Below, in pieces: positions 45,829-57,639 of a stretch of 64,000 bases of DNA; position 1 is the stretch's first letter; each line of letters starts with the position of its first letter. The stretch comes from Dastarcus helophoroides. Lineage: Eukaryota; Arthropoda; Insecta; Coleoptera; Bothrideridae. The notes below the pieces were generated by a model, which was not told the DNA's origin, did no database searches, and saw nothing but the letters and a program-made list of their open reading frames with translations. Location: contig CM053326.1 of NCBI GenBank assembly GCA_028583605.1, positions 8,502,587 to 8,566,586 on the forward strand. The letters are read 5' to 3'. The position numbers and the translations under genes were made by a program.

Positions 45829-48555
45829 GGCTAACACCACTGTAACAGCCAAAAAAAACGTGTTTTTTGTCATTTTTTTTTTGGTTGAAAGAAAGGTAAT
45901 AAAATTATAATATTGAAGGAAGTTATTTTGCGTATATTTAAGTAACAAAACAAAATATTATTATAAAAAAATATTCAAAAATGACGGCACCACAGCCATT
46001 TTCGCGAGGCACGTAGAATTTGAGGCGCTCTGCGGCACGCAGTGCAGCTGCTGCAAATTTGGATCTAGAAAAAAAAAACACTTATTGTACATGCTTATAG
46101 CTAGAGAAATACGTAGTGGATTTTAAAAATATTGATTTTTGTGTGATTGGCAAGTATTTGAATTAAATCGTTAAATTTTCAACAAAAAAAAGATATTCAT
46201 TTGTTAATAAATAATGATTAAATTAACTTATCAAAAATTCCCTACGTATTTCTCTTCAAAATCTCATTTTAAAAATATTTTAAAAAATTTGAATGAAAAG
46301 AATGAAAATTGGTTGAGTTATGCTGCGTGCCGTTTTAAAAAATCATATCTCGAGAAAAACGCATTTAAAGTTTTGAAATGCATTATAGACATGAAAAAAT
46401 GTAAAATTTGACAGTTTAAATTTTTTTACCATTAATCTGCTATCCAAGGACCATACAGCTGCCCTTCTATATTTAAATTTTCTTCCTCATTCTCTTTCCT
46501 CGATGATTTTATATTAGTGTGTGCTTCTTTTGCCGCATCTGTCAAAGACCGCTCAGCATGCTTAACCGGTTTAGCATCGGCTTCAAGACAAAAATTATAT
46601 GATTGAACGCCAACATCAATCTCCAAAACTTTCATAATTTGTAAAATATTACTCAGACCATCGTTAAAATTACACCCAGCAATATCAGTCGCAATATTCA
46701 AGACTTTTTTGCCACTTGAATAAGATTTCGGAGCCAAATTCCAAACAGTAGCATTAAAACTTTCGTTGCTATTTTACATGTAGCCTCCTAAACAACGGTT
46801 TAGCAACTCGTCTCGGCTCAACTCTTCATAAATCGGTGTGATGGCTTCAAAAACTTCCTCAGGAAGCGGCGGCTCATGATGGAAGGTGTCCAAGGAATTC
46901 GCTGCTTGCGCCTTCTTCTAGTTACACCAAAACTCTGAGCACTTCTCGTGCTGCGGATTTTCATTGGTTGATAACTTATGAAATAAGGTTGTTTAGATTT
47001 CATTTTTCATATTTCCCAAGGAATCCGGATTCCGACGTATAGCCAGGCCATAATAAATTGTTAATTGATCAATTAATTTGGCAGTTAATTTACCTTTTCC
47101 TCCGAGGCCTTTAACTTTTTTTTTCAGATTTCTAATCGAGTGCCCATTCTCTTTTGTACATGATCAATGCCCTCTTTCTTTTGTACTTTAAAATTTTTGT
47201 ACGGATTTTTATCCATTATTGCTTTGAAGGTTTTGCTGTCACCGTCACCAATGTAGTTTGCGTATTTGAGACCGTGTAAAGTTTCGGAACATCTCGACGA
47301 CAGAGTCTACCTCCATCTTACCAGCTGAGCTTTCATGGTTCGCTTGACATTCATCGACGTGTTTTTTGTACCATTCTTCATACTCACTAGTTTCCAATTT
47401 ATATTTCCAATGCTTGCAAAACTTACAGTACTTTGACTTCACTTCAACATCGACGATTTCGCCTGTAAACCATCCAATCAATGAGGTGATTCCAAAAAGC
47501 GAAGAGAATTCGCGTTTCCTCCACGAGCCATGACCGGAAACAGTTATCCCTTCAAGTTGTCCATCTTCTTCACTTTTCTTTTTCTCTTCTTGCGCTGCTT
47601 TCTTCATACTAGCCTCTCGTATGGTTGCTGTTGCGATCGAAATCATATCCACTAATTTGTCGTAAAAAGATTGCAATTCCATAAAAACACAAAACTATTA
47701 TTCCATTTAGTCCTATTCGTAGTAGTCGCATTGCTAACACGATTCGACGGTTAATTTCATATGCATTTCGTATGAATTTACTACTTGGAATAACAACATC
47801 TGGACATTTCGGACAAACGATAACTATTTTGAAGCCTAAGGCCCGAGGACTTCTTTCATGAAACGTGATGTCTGAATCACACGTTTTACACTTCACGTGT
47901 TGTGAAATGACAGAGAAAACGGCAACAAAATTATAATTCTATAGCTTGATTTATAATTAATATCAAAATCTTTATCACTAATTTTTAATTTTTTCGGAGA
48001 AGCACTGACTCCTTTCGAATCACTCTCAGACTCATATCTATTCAACGGTCGTCCCGATGACGCGTTGCTCCGATGCCGCGTTGGATACGATTTTTTGTAC
48101 CTTTCTTGCCCTGATATACTCTTGCATTACTCATTGTAACTTATAAGAAGTCTGAGATTACAAATAAACTGTCAAAAATCAGCACTACACACAAAAATCC
48201 TGATTTCATGCGACGAAATTATGTCCTTTTTGTACACGTGTTGACTCTACACTAACGTACTATTGATTAGAAATGCTTCTACCTAAATATAAATGCTTCA
48301 TAATGACATCTGTTAGTGTATTTGAGAAGATAGAAATCAAAAGGTAGGACATTAGACTGTACCTTCCCAGCAGGTATTCATCTGATGCAGGTGTCGTTTC
48401 GGAGCAGTCCGACGCGCTTGGGGAAGAGCTCGAAATTACAAGAAAAAAAAATACTTTGAGGTATGAAATATTTTTCCCCATATTCTAAAAGGTTCAAAGT
48501 ATTTTTTAAGCCTAAAAAAATCGATTTTTTGAAAAATTTACAGTGGTGCTACCCC
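45829..48555 (-). mobile_element. Mutator-like DNA transposon (decayed)
   Basis: About 2.7 kb between candidate terminal inverted repeats GGCTAACACCACTGTAA (45829-45845) and its inverse TTACAGTGGTGCTACCC (48538-48554), 15 of 17 matching. No clean target duplication is visible. The minus-strand gene inside belongs to the insect protein family carrying the Mutator-like transposase domain. It sits in the TMTC2 intron, in the same orientation as the gene. Confidence 0.7.
46432..48137 (-). pseudogene. Mutator-like transposase domain protein (broken)
   Basis: Reading from 48137: a basic start (MSNARVYQGKKGTKNRI), a C-x2-C motif (KCKTCDSDITFHERSPRALG, then CPKCPD), NAYEINRRIVLAMRLLRIGL, then the core TVSGHGSWRKREFSSLFG, ITSLIGWFTGEIVDVEVKSK and YCKFCKHWK, HVDECQANHESSAGKMEVDS, YIGDGDSKTFKAI, VQKRMGTRLRNLKKK, ELLNRCLGGY and NESFNATVWNLAPKSYSSG, ending LYGPWIAD. 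The second residue of the usual GDGSW is His here (GHGSW), a change at a likely catalytic Asp. Frameshifts and stops at about 48040, 47895, 47690, 47260, 47000 and 46770. The family assignment is from memory of insect proteins labelled with a Mutator-like transposase domain. Confidence 0.8.
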
Positions 48556-50649
48556 TTATGCATTCTGGAAAAATTGGTTTAAAAAACGCGTCACATACTA
48601 TACTATTTGGGTGATGTGGAGATTAGTGCAACTACCCAGAAGCATGTTATTCATGTGACATTTTCTCAGTATGACTAGGTAAGCAAAAGAATGGCAAATA
48701 ATTTTTGTAGCAAATTTTGAGCTTTCCAACTATTACAAGAAACATTTTTCTCTTAAACTTAAATTGTGTGAATTATTGAAAATAAAAAACAATATTTTCC
48801 ATATTCAAGTAAATGTTACAGCCGATCCACATATGATCTTAATGGGAATCTTCTTGTACTTATTTGTTAAGCCGAAGTGAAACTATTTCTAAACAAAAAA
48901 TTGGGATTTACTTACTTTGTAACAAAAATTTATTTTTTATGAGCTAATTTGGTTTATTCTTGTGCAATAATCAAGACATTAAATCTGTGATTATGAAACT
49001 TTTAGCTGAATTTATCTGGATAATTATTATTATTTTTTTAATAATTTATATGCTATATATGCAGGCACAAACGATTCTTTTTTTGTAATACCTTTCTTGT
49101 AAATTATCAAGTAGTATTAAATCTTGACCCAAACTTTCTAAAGACAAAAAAGATCGATAAAACAAATATCCTGAAAACTGTAAGACAGCCCAATTAAATT
49201 TGATTTTCACTGCTGAACAATTTCCAAAAATTGTTTCTTTCTGGAACACTTTCGTTTAGATGTTACAATATACGTATAAAAGTTCTAAGTCTAAGTTTAA
49301 TGCATTCGGCGGTGTTGTAAGATATTAAAGTTTAAAGTTCACAAAAATAGGGTTTTCATAAAAATCTCGCTTTCGTTGATTCAAAGTTTAATGAAAATTA
49401 TTATAAAAATTGTGGGCCATTAAATATCTGCGAAAAATATGTTATCCATTTTTTTTATCTCAATTAATCGGTTTCCTGATATAGCACGGAGAAAGGTTGA
49501 CCTTTGTTCACCTGCTGAATAATGCAGTTTATGGCAAAGAACAGAAGATTCAACACTATAACCGTTTAACACATGTATATAAATACATACATTGCAAAGT
49601 GTAACAGGGCAGTTGACACTATAAAAAATATCTTATCAAATAATGTAGGTATGATAAATTATTGAGTAATAAATAATAAACTATGGGTTTTTATTTATAA
49701 AAACACGTGATTAGTTTTAATTGCAATTTACCCCTTTTGGCTGGAATGGTAAGCTAATACTATATAAATTTAAATTTTCTAAAACATTATATGGAACAAC
49801 GTGTTTACTCTTAAAACATATTTGCACCTCCTATTAGAAGTTTATGTGACAAAAAACTAATTAGGAGTTCTGTTTATTTTGTTGAAAATATCCTACTAGT
49901 ACTAAATACTATAATACCTTACCTTACCTTAGTAAACAAATCGCGGTGCACATGTCTACCACCCATAATTTTTAGCGGTAAAGATTTGTATTACCAGGTT
50001 TTATAATTACTTGCTGGTACTTAAATGAACTTTATAAAAACCCTGTTGGTTCATATATGTACCATCCGTTACCCTCTTCCCCAATGACAAAAAAAAATGA
50101 TGGAATTCTACTGCCTGTAAGACAAAAAACAAAAGAGAAGCACTTTGCTTATTGCTCGATTGCTATTTACAATCATAGCCAAAAAAAAATAAAAACCCAC
50201 ATTTTATTCTATGACCATAATTTTAAATATTCTTAAATTGAGAAATTAAAAATGTGATTTCATCTTCCTGTTATAATTCTTACTTGTCATAGGTTGTTGA
50301 TACTGCTCTATATCCCTGCAAATACACGTTACCTGAATGTCAGACTGTTATAACTTATGTATGTCATCTCTTCTGTTGGTCAAACAAATAAATATATCTT
50401 TTAAAGTTTGTGTTTGTGAACGCCGTAAGTAAAGTAAAACCACAGTACATTATACACTTGCTCCGAACTGAAAATTCAATTAGATTAAGGTAATGAGTTT
50501 TACAACATGGGCAGGAATAAATACTGCACTACTAAAATTTATCCATTAATAAAGCGATTTCCTAATGCAGGACATTCTTACAGAAACATTAAAATGTATT
50601 TCTAGTTTATTCTATGGTTGGAAAAGGAAAAGATACTTTTTTACAATTT
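48556..50649. other. Intronic, nothing seen
   Basis: AT-rich sequence without genes or recognised repeats. Confidence 0.5.
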
Positions 50650-50896
50650 ACCACAGAATTTTAAAAGGATTAACGTTTGAGAATTTGCAGGGCATTTTAA
50701 GCAGTTGATTTTGTTTTTTATAAAAAAACGCTTTTGCCAATTTAGCAGTGTGTTTCGGATCATTGTCCCACTGAGGAGTTAAAATGAGTGGCACATTATT
50801 TGGAATTTGACGATAAATGACTTCTACGTGATATCCTTCATCAAATGTATTGAACCTACCTCAAACGAAGCATACCATTGTACCACCATAATCCTG

Positions 50897-51956
50897 TTTT
50901 TTTTTTCCACTCGCTAAGGGTAACCCCATTATGTTTCCAAAGCACTGCGAGTAGGATGCGGATAGATGGCGATGAACCGCCTTCTTAAACAAGGATAGGT
51001 TGTAATTTTTGGGGAAAATTTCTTTTGGTAACAAATTCCATAACTTGGAAGTTCTATAGTAAAAAGAGTCTCCGTAAATAGAAGTCCTCACTGTGTCAAG
51101 CTGGACCGCACAGGAAGAATGTCTAGTACGCCTCAAAAATCTTTCCCTTGGGGAAATTATTCCTATTAAATCCTGCGAGCATCTTCCATGATAGCACTTG
51201 TAGAAAAGATACAAGTCACCAACCACACGACTGTGCTCTAGTGTTTCGAGAGAATCGGTCAGACTCTCGTCATCAATTAGGCGAATCGCTCTTCTTTGAA
51301 TGGAATCCAAGAGAGCTAAAGTGTGTTTTGGGGCTGAACTCCAAACATGAGAACAGTATTCTGGTGTTGGCCTAATTTGAGCTTTGTGTAGTATTAATAG
51401 TTGATGAGATGTAAAGTACTTTTTAGCTCTAAAAAGAAAACCTAGCTTCTGAGAGGCGGATTTGGCAATGGCGCGCAGATGATCGTCCCAAGAAAAGTTA
51501 GTGCTCGCATTTACTTCTAGGACAGATAGATTATATCCCATTAAAAGGATTTTACCGTCCATTAGTACGTTTGTTGCATTATTGATTGATGTTTTTTTAG
51601 AGAAAACCCCGGCCTGAGTTTTTAAAGCGTTGAAGTCGACCAAATGGTTCTTACGCCATTGCAGAATAATCTCGAGATCCCGATTAATCGTTTGTATCTG
51701 CTGTTCCCTTAGTCGATCTGAAGCAGCGATAGATGGTTTGTCGGAGAAAAAAGATGACACAAGGTTACTATCATCTACGTAGCTGTATATAGGATTGGAA
51801 ATTGAAGCTAAGAGATCGTTTATATGTAATAGATATAAAGTAGAAAATAGAACAGATTTCTGAGGCATCCTTGCGTTAATCGCAAAAGTCTCGTATAGGA
51901 TGGCATCGACGGCGACCTGAAGAGATCTGCCGGCAAGAAAATTGGATATCAAATGG
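50897..51956 (-). pseudogene. LINE reverse transcriptase C-terminal half, open
   Basis: The best preserved copy of the family: a frame of about 353 codons without a stop. It holds YVDDSNLVSSFFSD (motif C with both catalytic Asp), TINRDLEIILQWRKN, VNASTNFSWDDHLRAIAKSA, EYCSHVWSSAPKHTLALLDS, QRRAIRLIDDESL, LYLFYKCYHGRCSQDL, RTSKLWNLLPKEIFPKNY and NLSLFKKAVHRHLSAS. The fingers, motif A and endonuclease are absent because of truncation. Motif B is altered (MPQKSVLFSTL against VPQGSLLSPTL), so even the remaining protein would be defective. The frame runs into Tc1 sequence and stops at 50861. Confidence 0.88.
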
Positions 51957-51962
51957 TCTTCT
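50897..51962 (-). mobile_element. LINE copy 4, 5'-truncated, inside Tc1 relic
   Basis: Ends on the minus strand in a 10-base A tract (50897-50906 as T on the plus strand), right after GGTTACCCTTAGCGAGTGG, the same 3' end as copy 1. It begins abruptly within the reverse transcriptase at ISNFLAGRSLQ, the usual result of incomplete target-primed reverse transcription. Confidence 0.9.
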
Positions 51963-52502
51963 TTGCATATTTTAAGACCAAATTCTTTATATGGTGGACG
52001 ACATCTAATGTGACAAGAGCTGATCCAAATGATATAAATTTGGACTTATCTCACCATAAAATATTGTGCCGTTATTTAATTCCCATTGTACCACTCCACC
52101 TAACATGGTCTTTTTAAATTGTACGCGTTGTTTTGCAGGTACATGTTTTAACAGGGGTATTTTGGTGGGTGCTAATATTACAACTGAGCCTTTGGTAACC
52201 TACGTCTTATTGTTCTATATCGTATGTTAGCTTTAATTTCCTTTAGCATTTCGAAAGATGACTCAAATGTTTCGTTTTGTGGTGGCAATTATTGAAAAAT
52301 TAACAGATTTCAAACTTTTTTGCGTTCGGTTTTCTACTTTTTTTGTTTAATTTCAAGGCTTTTAAATCAAACCTATAGAAAAATCGACAGTATTTGCGAC
52401 ATTTATGTAATAATGGTCCCGCTTCATAAAATCTCTGCACCGATGCATACATTTGAGGAGTTCAATGTTTATCTCTGCCCATCTTGAAGAACTAAATAAC
52501 TA

Positions 52503-53347
52503 CGGGAGTAGATCAAATATGAACCGGAATTTCTATCATGTCGCCATGAGGGCGTCGGGAATGTGCGCATACTCTTAGATATGTTGGGTGGGGATATTAC
52601 CTCTCTTTCTCAAGCGAATTTCGTTCTTGTCGTTCGTCAGTTGTAAATACGATGAGTGAGCAAGAGGTTCATCCGCACGTTGCGCAGCGCCTTATTATTA
52701 AATTTCTTGCCGTTAAAAGCGTAAAGTCCGCCGAAATTCTTCGTACACTCGCACAGTTTAAGGATAATTTTTTGAAAAAAGCTTAAGTGTATGAGTGGCA
52801 CAACAAATTTTTGGAAGGACGAACTCAAGTTGAAAATGAACCCCATGCCCGTCATTCTTGGACAAGTTTAACTGCGGACAAGATTAACGCTGTTTAACGC
52901 CTTTTGTGCATCGATCATCGTCGATTTTCTGCATCAACCTCGTACGGTTCAATACGAGCATATCGACGAAAGAGGTGCAAATTTTCGTTCAGAAATTTTG
53001 ACATATCAAAAATTAGAGGAAATGCATTGGCAATCATTAGAACACCCTCCCTATAGTCCCGATTTATCACCATGCGATTATCATATGTTTGGGCCACTGA
53101 AAGAATATCTAGGAGCTGAGCGATTCCATGATGATGCTGCTGTTAAGACATTTGTGCGCAATTGGCTGCAAACCCGTCTCATCCTTTCTTTTTATAATAA
53201 TGACATTAAAAAACTCTCAATCCGTAGGGAAAAATGCATAACAAAATCAGGAGATTATGTTGAAAAATAATTAATAACTTTCATATATGTATCTTGTAAC
53301 AATAAAATTTTATAAACTAATTCTGGTTGATATTTGAGTCACCCTCG
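52503..53347 (+). mobile_element. mariner element with internal deletion
   Basis: An 845-bp mariner bounded by about 30-bp imperfect inverted repeats (CGGGAGTAGATCAAATATGA on the left; on the right, read inward, CGAGGGTGACTCAAATATCA) and TA on each side (52501-52502, 53348-53349). Inside are the two ends of a transposase gene with the middle deleted, typical of non-autonomous derivatives. Confidence 0.92.
52652..53269 (+). pseudogene. mariner transposase, internally deleted
   Basis: Starts with ATG at 52652 (MSEQEVHPHVAQRLIIKFLA). The N-terminal helix-turn-helix region continues VYEWHNKFLEGRTQVENEP, HARHSW and LTADKINAV with stops near 52784 and 52896. It jumps, after a deletion near 52920-53000, to the C-terminal block EHPPYSPDLSPCDYHMFGPL with the last catalytic Asp pair and AERFHDDAAVKTFVRNWLQT, ending SGDYVEK. 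The first two catalytic Asp residues fall in the deletion. Confidence 0.88.
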
Positions 53348-53349
53348 TA

Positions 53350-54606
53350 AAACTAATTAAATTTTACTATTCCAATCAAGTTTAATTTATTGTTTTACTT
53401 AATTCACTTACCACGTTCATAAATACAAATTCAGACCGACGTATTCATTTTTTTGACCAACAGTATGTCTGACATGCATAAGTTATTATCAGTTTAATAT
53501 TCAAGTAACAAGTAGTAGCAGCAACCTATGACAAATAAAAATTATGATCACAAGTTGAAACGACATTTTATATTTTTAGTTTTAAAATCAAAGTCAAAGT
53601 GTATTTATTTTTTTGACCATAACTATAAATTCCAAAACGAAAGGATTAAAACTGCAATATTTTGCTCGGTGAACAAATGTCACATAACGGTACCGATCGT
53701 GGTGGTATTAAGTGCGACGTCACTTGTTGAGTATAACCAACTTCACGAAAATGTATCACACTTTTACATGACATTTTGGGTCTCTCTTTGCAAATTTTAA
53801 CCAAGTCTTTCTAGTTTAAATGTCACCTGTAAGTCTTGTAAGCAACTTCTGTGATGTCCTAACAGTTGCAGTCTTAAAATTTCGTATCAAATATTACGTA
53901 AATATAACGACCGAAACTCATTAATAACGTCATTAATTATTTAAACATGTCGACTAGTGTTTTCGGGCCAATCTAATCTAATTTAAGAGAAAAAAAATAT
54001 ATGGGCTTATACAGCGGTGTGAAAATTATAAGACAATCCAAAAATAATATAATCAGGTATTTCATACGCCACCTCCTATATTAAAAAAACTAACATAAAA
54101 ATCTAATAATACTAAAGAAGTAAATTTAATAGAAGAAATTTATATTGCAAAGTACAGTTGTGGCTCTTGAAAATTTATACACCTAATTGTTACGTACATA
54201 TAAAAAAAAATAATTTTTTGAATGTGTAATTCAGACCTTTATCAGCCGGTCTCCTGCCTGTGTTACTTTTAACAAATTTATATCGTGTGATTTTCGGAAT
54301 ACTGCAGTTAGCAAACATGCAAAAATCTATGGACAGAGAAAAAATTCAACATTGCTAATGTGACGTTCGAACTGATAATTTAGAGACTGAAGAAGAGTAA
54401 GTATTAAGGGGCTTTTACACATACCCTTTTTGCTGCCGTTTTAGTGTGCGCCATTTAAACCACGAGAAAAAAATGTCATTTTAAATGCAAAACTGTCACT
54501 TCGGAAAAAAACTCATTAAAATCATGTAGGACTGACTGGAGGTAGAAAATCGTGCGTAAATGGAATTTTGCATTCTTAGTGACAAAGTTTTGGAACGACA
54601 CGTCAC
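53350..54606. other. Intronic, nothing seen
   Basis: AT-rich. The frame at 53528-53800 is unsupported. Confidence 0.5.
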
Positions 54607-54980
54607 CAAATAAATAACAACAAAGTTTACTTCTAGCCCTATTTCTTTGTGGTCGATGCCAACAGCCCATGATCTTAAATTGTGGTAAACTGCATTTTTA
54701 CACAGACGTACCTCATATTATTTCAATTTTTATTCTATGATATTATTTAAGTAATTGTTTAAAGAACTAAAACCTACAATACAATTGTATAAAGGAATAT
54801 GATACTTCAATCCTAAAGCAAACGATCCACAGAGTGGACTCAATTCCTTTTAAATCACGCATCTTCGCATTTCTACTGCACTGGAAGTTTCGTTGTAGAT
54901 TTTCGACGTAGACGGGCTTAAAAGCCTTGGGACTCAAACGGTCACTTGAGAGTTAGCCTTCTGGTTGTTATTTATTTTGT
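54607..54980 (-). repeat. MITE family 2, copy 2
   Basis: Inverse-orientation relative of 20727-21020. Ends AAATAAATAACAAC (left) and GTTGTTATTTATTTT (right). Shares TTTGTGGTCGATGCCAACA, GGGACTCAAACGGTCA and GAGAGTTAGCCTTCTGG. Longer than copy 1 by about 80 bp. Confidence 0.75.
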
Positions 54981-55378
54981 AACCACGTTCCTTACATATC
55001 ACTTGAAACGCGCGATTGGCTCGCCCTAACAAGATCGTACGAAAAGACTTTAAGTGTAAAGAAACCTTTAGACATCTACATCGATATCAGTAGTTTTATT
55101 AATTGGTTTTTTAATTTACCATTTTTGCAAACAATTTTTACTCTACGTCAATTATTCGTTGTATGACGTTTCGAAAAGTCAGTTTCCAATTTACATCTCT
55201 AAAACATTGTATTTGTAAATGTGTAATTTTTCGAGGTTCGCAACTGTACAATTTGGCTTAATTTTTCTATTGGAATTAATTTTCAAAGGTGACGAATGGA
55301 ACCCACGTTTTAATTAAGTTTGGCTAGTCAATTAAAAGTTGTTTTAGACTTAATTATGAAAAGGTAATTATCACTCAC
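54981..55378. other. Intronic, nothing seen
   Basis: AT-rich intron sequence upstream of (that is, 3' to) exon 55379-56220. Confidence 0.5.
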
Positions 55379-56220
55379 CTTTCGGAGGATTAATGGAAAT
55401 CGCCGATCGATAGAGCGACTCCTCATCGTGCCAGTCTTTATTTCGCTGCACAGTTTTTGCGCCAAACGAAATTAAAACCGTAATAAAACAAACTGCCAAC
55501 GCTGTGCGATATTTCGTGTTATTCCACAAAGCCGCCCCGGCCAAACCTAAAATTAAACACAAACCGACACTTGGAAGATAAAGGACTCGCTCGGCCACGA
55601 CAAAACCGACGTAGAAAAGGAGGTTTGTGGCTGGCAGAAAAGGAAGCGCCAGAAAAGCCAGCGATATAAGTAACACACAACTGCCGTTTAGCGGTTTTTT
55701 CTCTCTTGAGTTATGGCGCTTTAGATTCATCATGCACACGCAAGACAGCCTCCCGCTGAGGGTGTTATTATTGTTCGTTGTTCGACACGATACGGAATGA
55801 GACTCCAAAATGCTGTGATGACATACAGAGCACGGACACGATGCCTTTCTCGTCCCTTTTCCGTTGTGTCCTACCTGTTGTGATTTTACCTCTTTGTCGC
55901 ATTACATTCACCACACTCGTTTTCACAAGTAAAGCCGCGCACACGTAAAAAATCGCGGATGCCATGTTTCTGATGTCAGTCAAAGATGCTACTCTGGGTA
56001 TCGCGTCCATTCCCCAATCGAAACTTAATGAATTCGGGAACAAAAGCAACCAAAAGTTGAAAACTGGCAGATAAATGAAAGTTAACAGTCTCGTAAGAAG
56101 TTTTGGATCTTTTGCCGTTGGATTATCGGCTGTCGAAAACTCTGGTGTCCTACTCTGCAAACGCAGACCCAGCAGGAAAATGGAAGCAACCCCTAGGGAA
56201 ATCAGACTTCTTAACTGCCT
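55379..56220 (-). CDS. TMTC2: TMTC2-like, DUF1736 membrane exon (one frameshift)
   Basis: An exon of a transmembrane O-mannosyltransferase of the TMTC family, which works in the ER on cadherin-type substrates. Acceptor TTTGTTTCAG precedes 56220; donor GTGAGT follows 55379. The protein reads FSTADNPTAKDPKLLTRLLT, FIYLPVFNFWLLLFP and SLSFDWGMDAIPRVASLTD, then a hydrophilic loop. It resumes with LISLAFLALPFLPATNLLFY, VGFVVAERVLYLPSVGLCLI and NKDWHDEESLYRSAISINPPK. DUF1736 and three to four membrane segments are clear. The two halves are in different frames: the first frame stops at 55768-55770, the second is closed upstream by a stop at 55902-55904. A 1-nt shift between these points restores one reading, with a loop containing SCPCSVCHHSILESH. 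The cause is sequencing error, a tiny intron or real damage. Confidence 0.93.
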
Positions 56221-57639
56221 CTGAAACAAAATGATATATTATTAAAAAATGTGTCTAGTAATATCTCATATAGAAATGTATTTGTTATGTTCTTGCCTTC
56301 AGGTAGCGAATTAAGTAAAAATAAAAAAGCAAAATATTGAGAATGCTAAAAATTAAAATTATTGAACCGCTATATATAATTCGAGTGGATTTTGAATATT
56401 TTTAGATATGTATAGATTTATGATAAATATTTAGATTCCTTATAAAAGTTCTCTTAAATCGTTGTGTGTTGAATATCTACATTTAAACCTGGTTATCCAA
56501 CTCCGACAAGTCTACTTCACTGTCATAATAAAAAAAAAATAGTTAAATATAGAGTCAGTTTCTTGGAACAAGAATAACCTCGCCGTTTAGTAGCTCCAAC
56601 ACGTATATGATCATAGTATCGTAAAGGAATTTAACTCTAAATGATAATATTTTGTTTCTGTATTATCCGGACAATAGTTTAGAAAAATAAATATCAGATA
56701 GCTAATTATATATTATTATACATGATATTCATATTGTGGTCATGAGTTTTTGTATTGACTTAATTTTGGTGAATTGTCAACTGCAGTACCCTTTCAAATA
56801 GCGCTAAAATTTTGTATAAGCACGAGTCCATACCAATGGAGTGTAAAGAAACAAAACGCCATTATCTTTTGAAGACGTGAAACGATATCACTAACTAAAA
56901 CTGAGCAAACTATCAATATTTGGGCTACGTATTCAGAACTTTATTAAAAAATATCCATATTTAATTATTATCGACTTATTTACCGAAGGATTCTTCTTCA
57001 AGTTTGCTAATTTTATAGAAGTACAATCAGTGTTAAGGTTAGTAAAAACAGCGTGCCTGGACTGACAACATCCTTTTCTTAATAATTTAATCCAAGCTTC
57101 AAAACCTAACTGTAGCGGCAAAGTAATTGGAAACAAAATCTTGTGCACATTTAAATTTAAATATTTCAATTTATATACCTATTAGAATATCAAACGTCGT
57201 TTCTAATGTTATGTAAGTTGAGATATATAATTTTATCTTATGGCACTAAATTGCAGATGTGACGTCTACAAAAAATTGTATAAATAATTGTGAGAGTATC
57301 GCTTTATTTCGCTGCAAGGTAATTGGAAACGTTTAATTTAATCTGAAAAATCAAGTAGTTACCTTGCCACTTTTTGCTGATTTCCATGACATTTTGTTTA
57401 TCACTCACGTTTTTGGCGATGTGAATATTGTGATTAGTATAGTTAGAAGGGATGGATTTACAGAAAAATCGAAAATGAAAGACAAATTACAGTAAACTTG
57501 CACAGACACGATTACCATATCAAACCAATCCGAACGATTCCTCAGATTGTTTCCTGTCAGAAAAATACCAGCCAACGATTATTAAAACACAACATTTTTT
57601 TATAAAATGGGGGGTTAATCTTATCCCTCGAAAATCAAG
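56221..57639. other. TMTC2 upstream intron, no exon seen
   Basis: AT-rich. GCAAGGTAA near 57316 and TTACCTTGC near 57366 form a short hairpin. The minus-strand frame at 56933-57169 is unsupported. Earlier TMTC2 exons, which should encode the first membrane segments, are not visible. Confidence 0.45.

Larger units (their letters stand above)
50650..52290 (-). mobile_element. Tc1-type transposon relic split by a LINE
   Basis: Two parts of one Tc1 transposase gene on the minus strand, 52290-51963 and 50896-50650, separated by LINE copy 4. The first part has IKANIRYRTIRRRL (the paired-like DNA-binding end) and RPPYKEFGLKICKED. The second resumes with YGGTMV and continues QWDNDPKHTAKLAKAFF (second catalytic Asp) and MPCKFSNVNPFKILW in place of the usual SPDLNPIENLW, so the last catalytic Glu is Lys. 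The split point lies between the RRP block and the GGxxMVWG block, as expected if the LINE jumped into it. Confidence 0.85.
41573..55378 (-). other. TMTC2: TMTC2 intron, 13.8 kb
   Basis: Spans from donor GTGAGT (55378-55373) to acceptor TTACAG before 41572. Phase-1 join, G then CC giving Ala. It holds a Mutator-like element, a Tc1 relic split by a LINE, a mariner, a MITE and tandem repeats, so its length is largely transposon-made. Confidence 0.85.

Noticed and set aside
51148..51375. Plus-strand 75-codon frame
   Set aside because: Complement of the LINE reverse transcriptase; not a gene.
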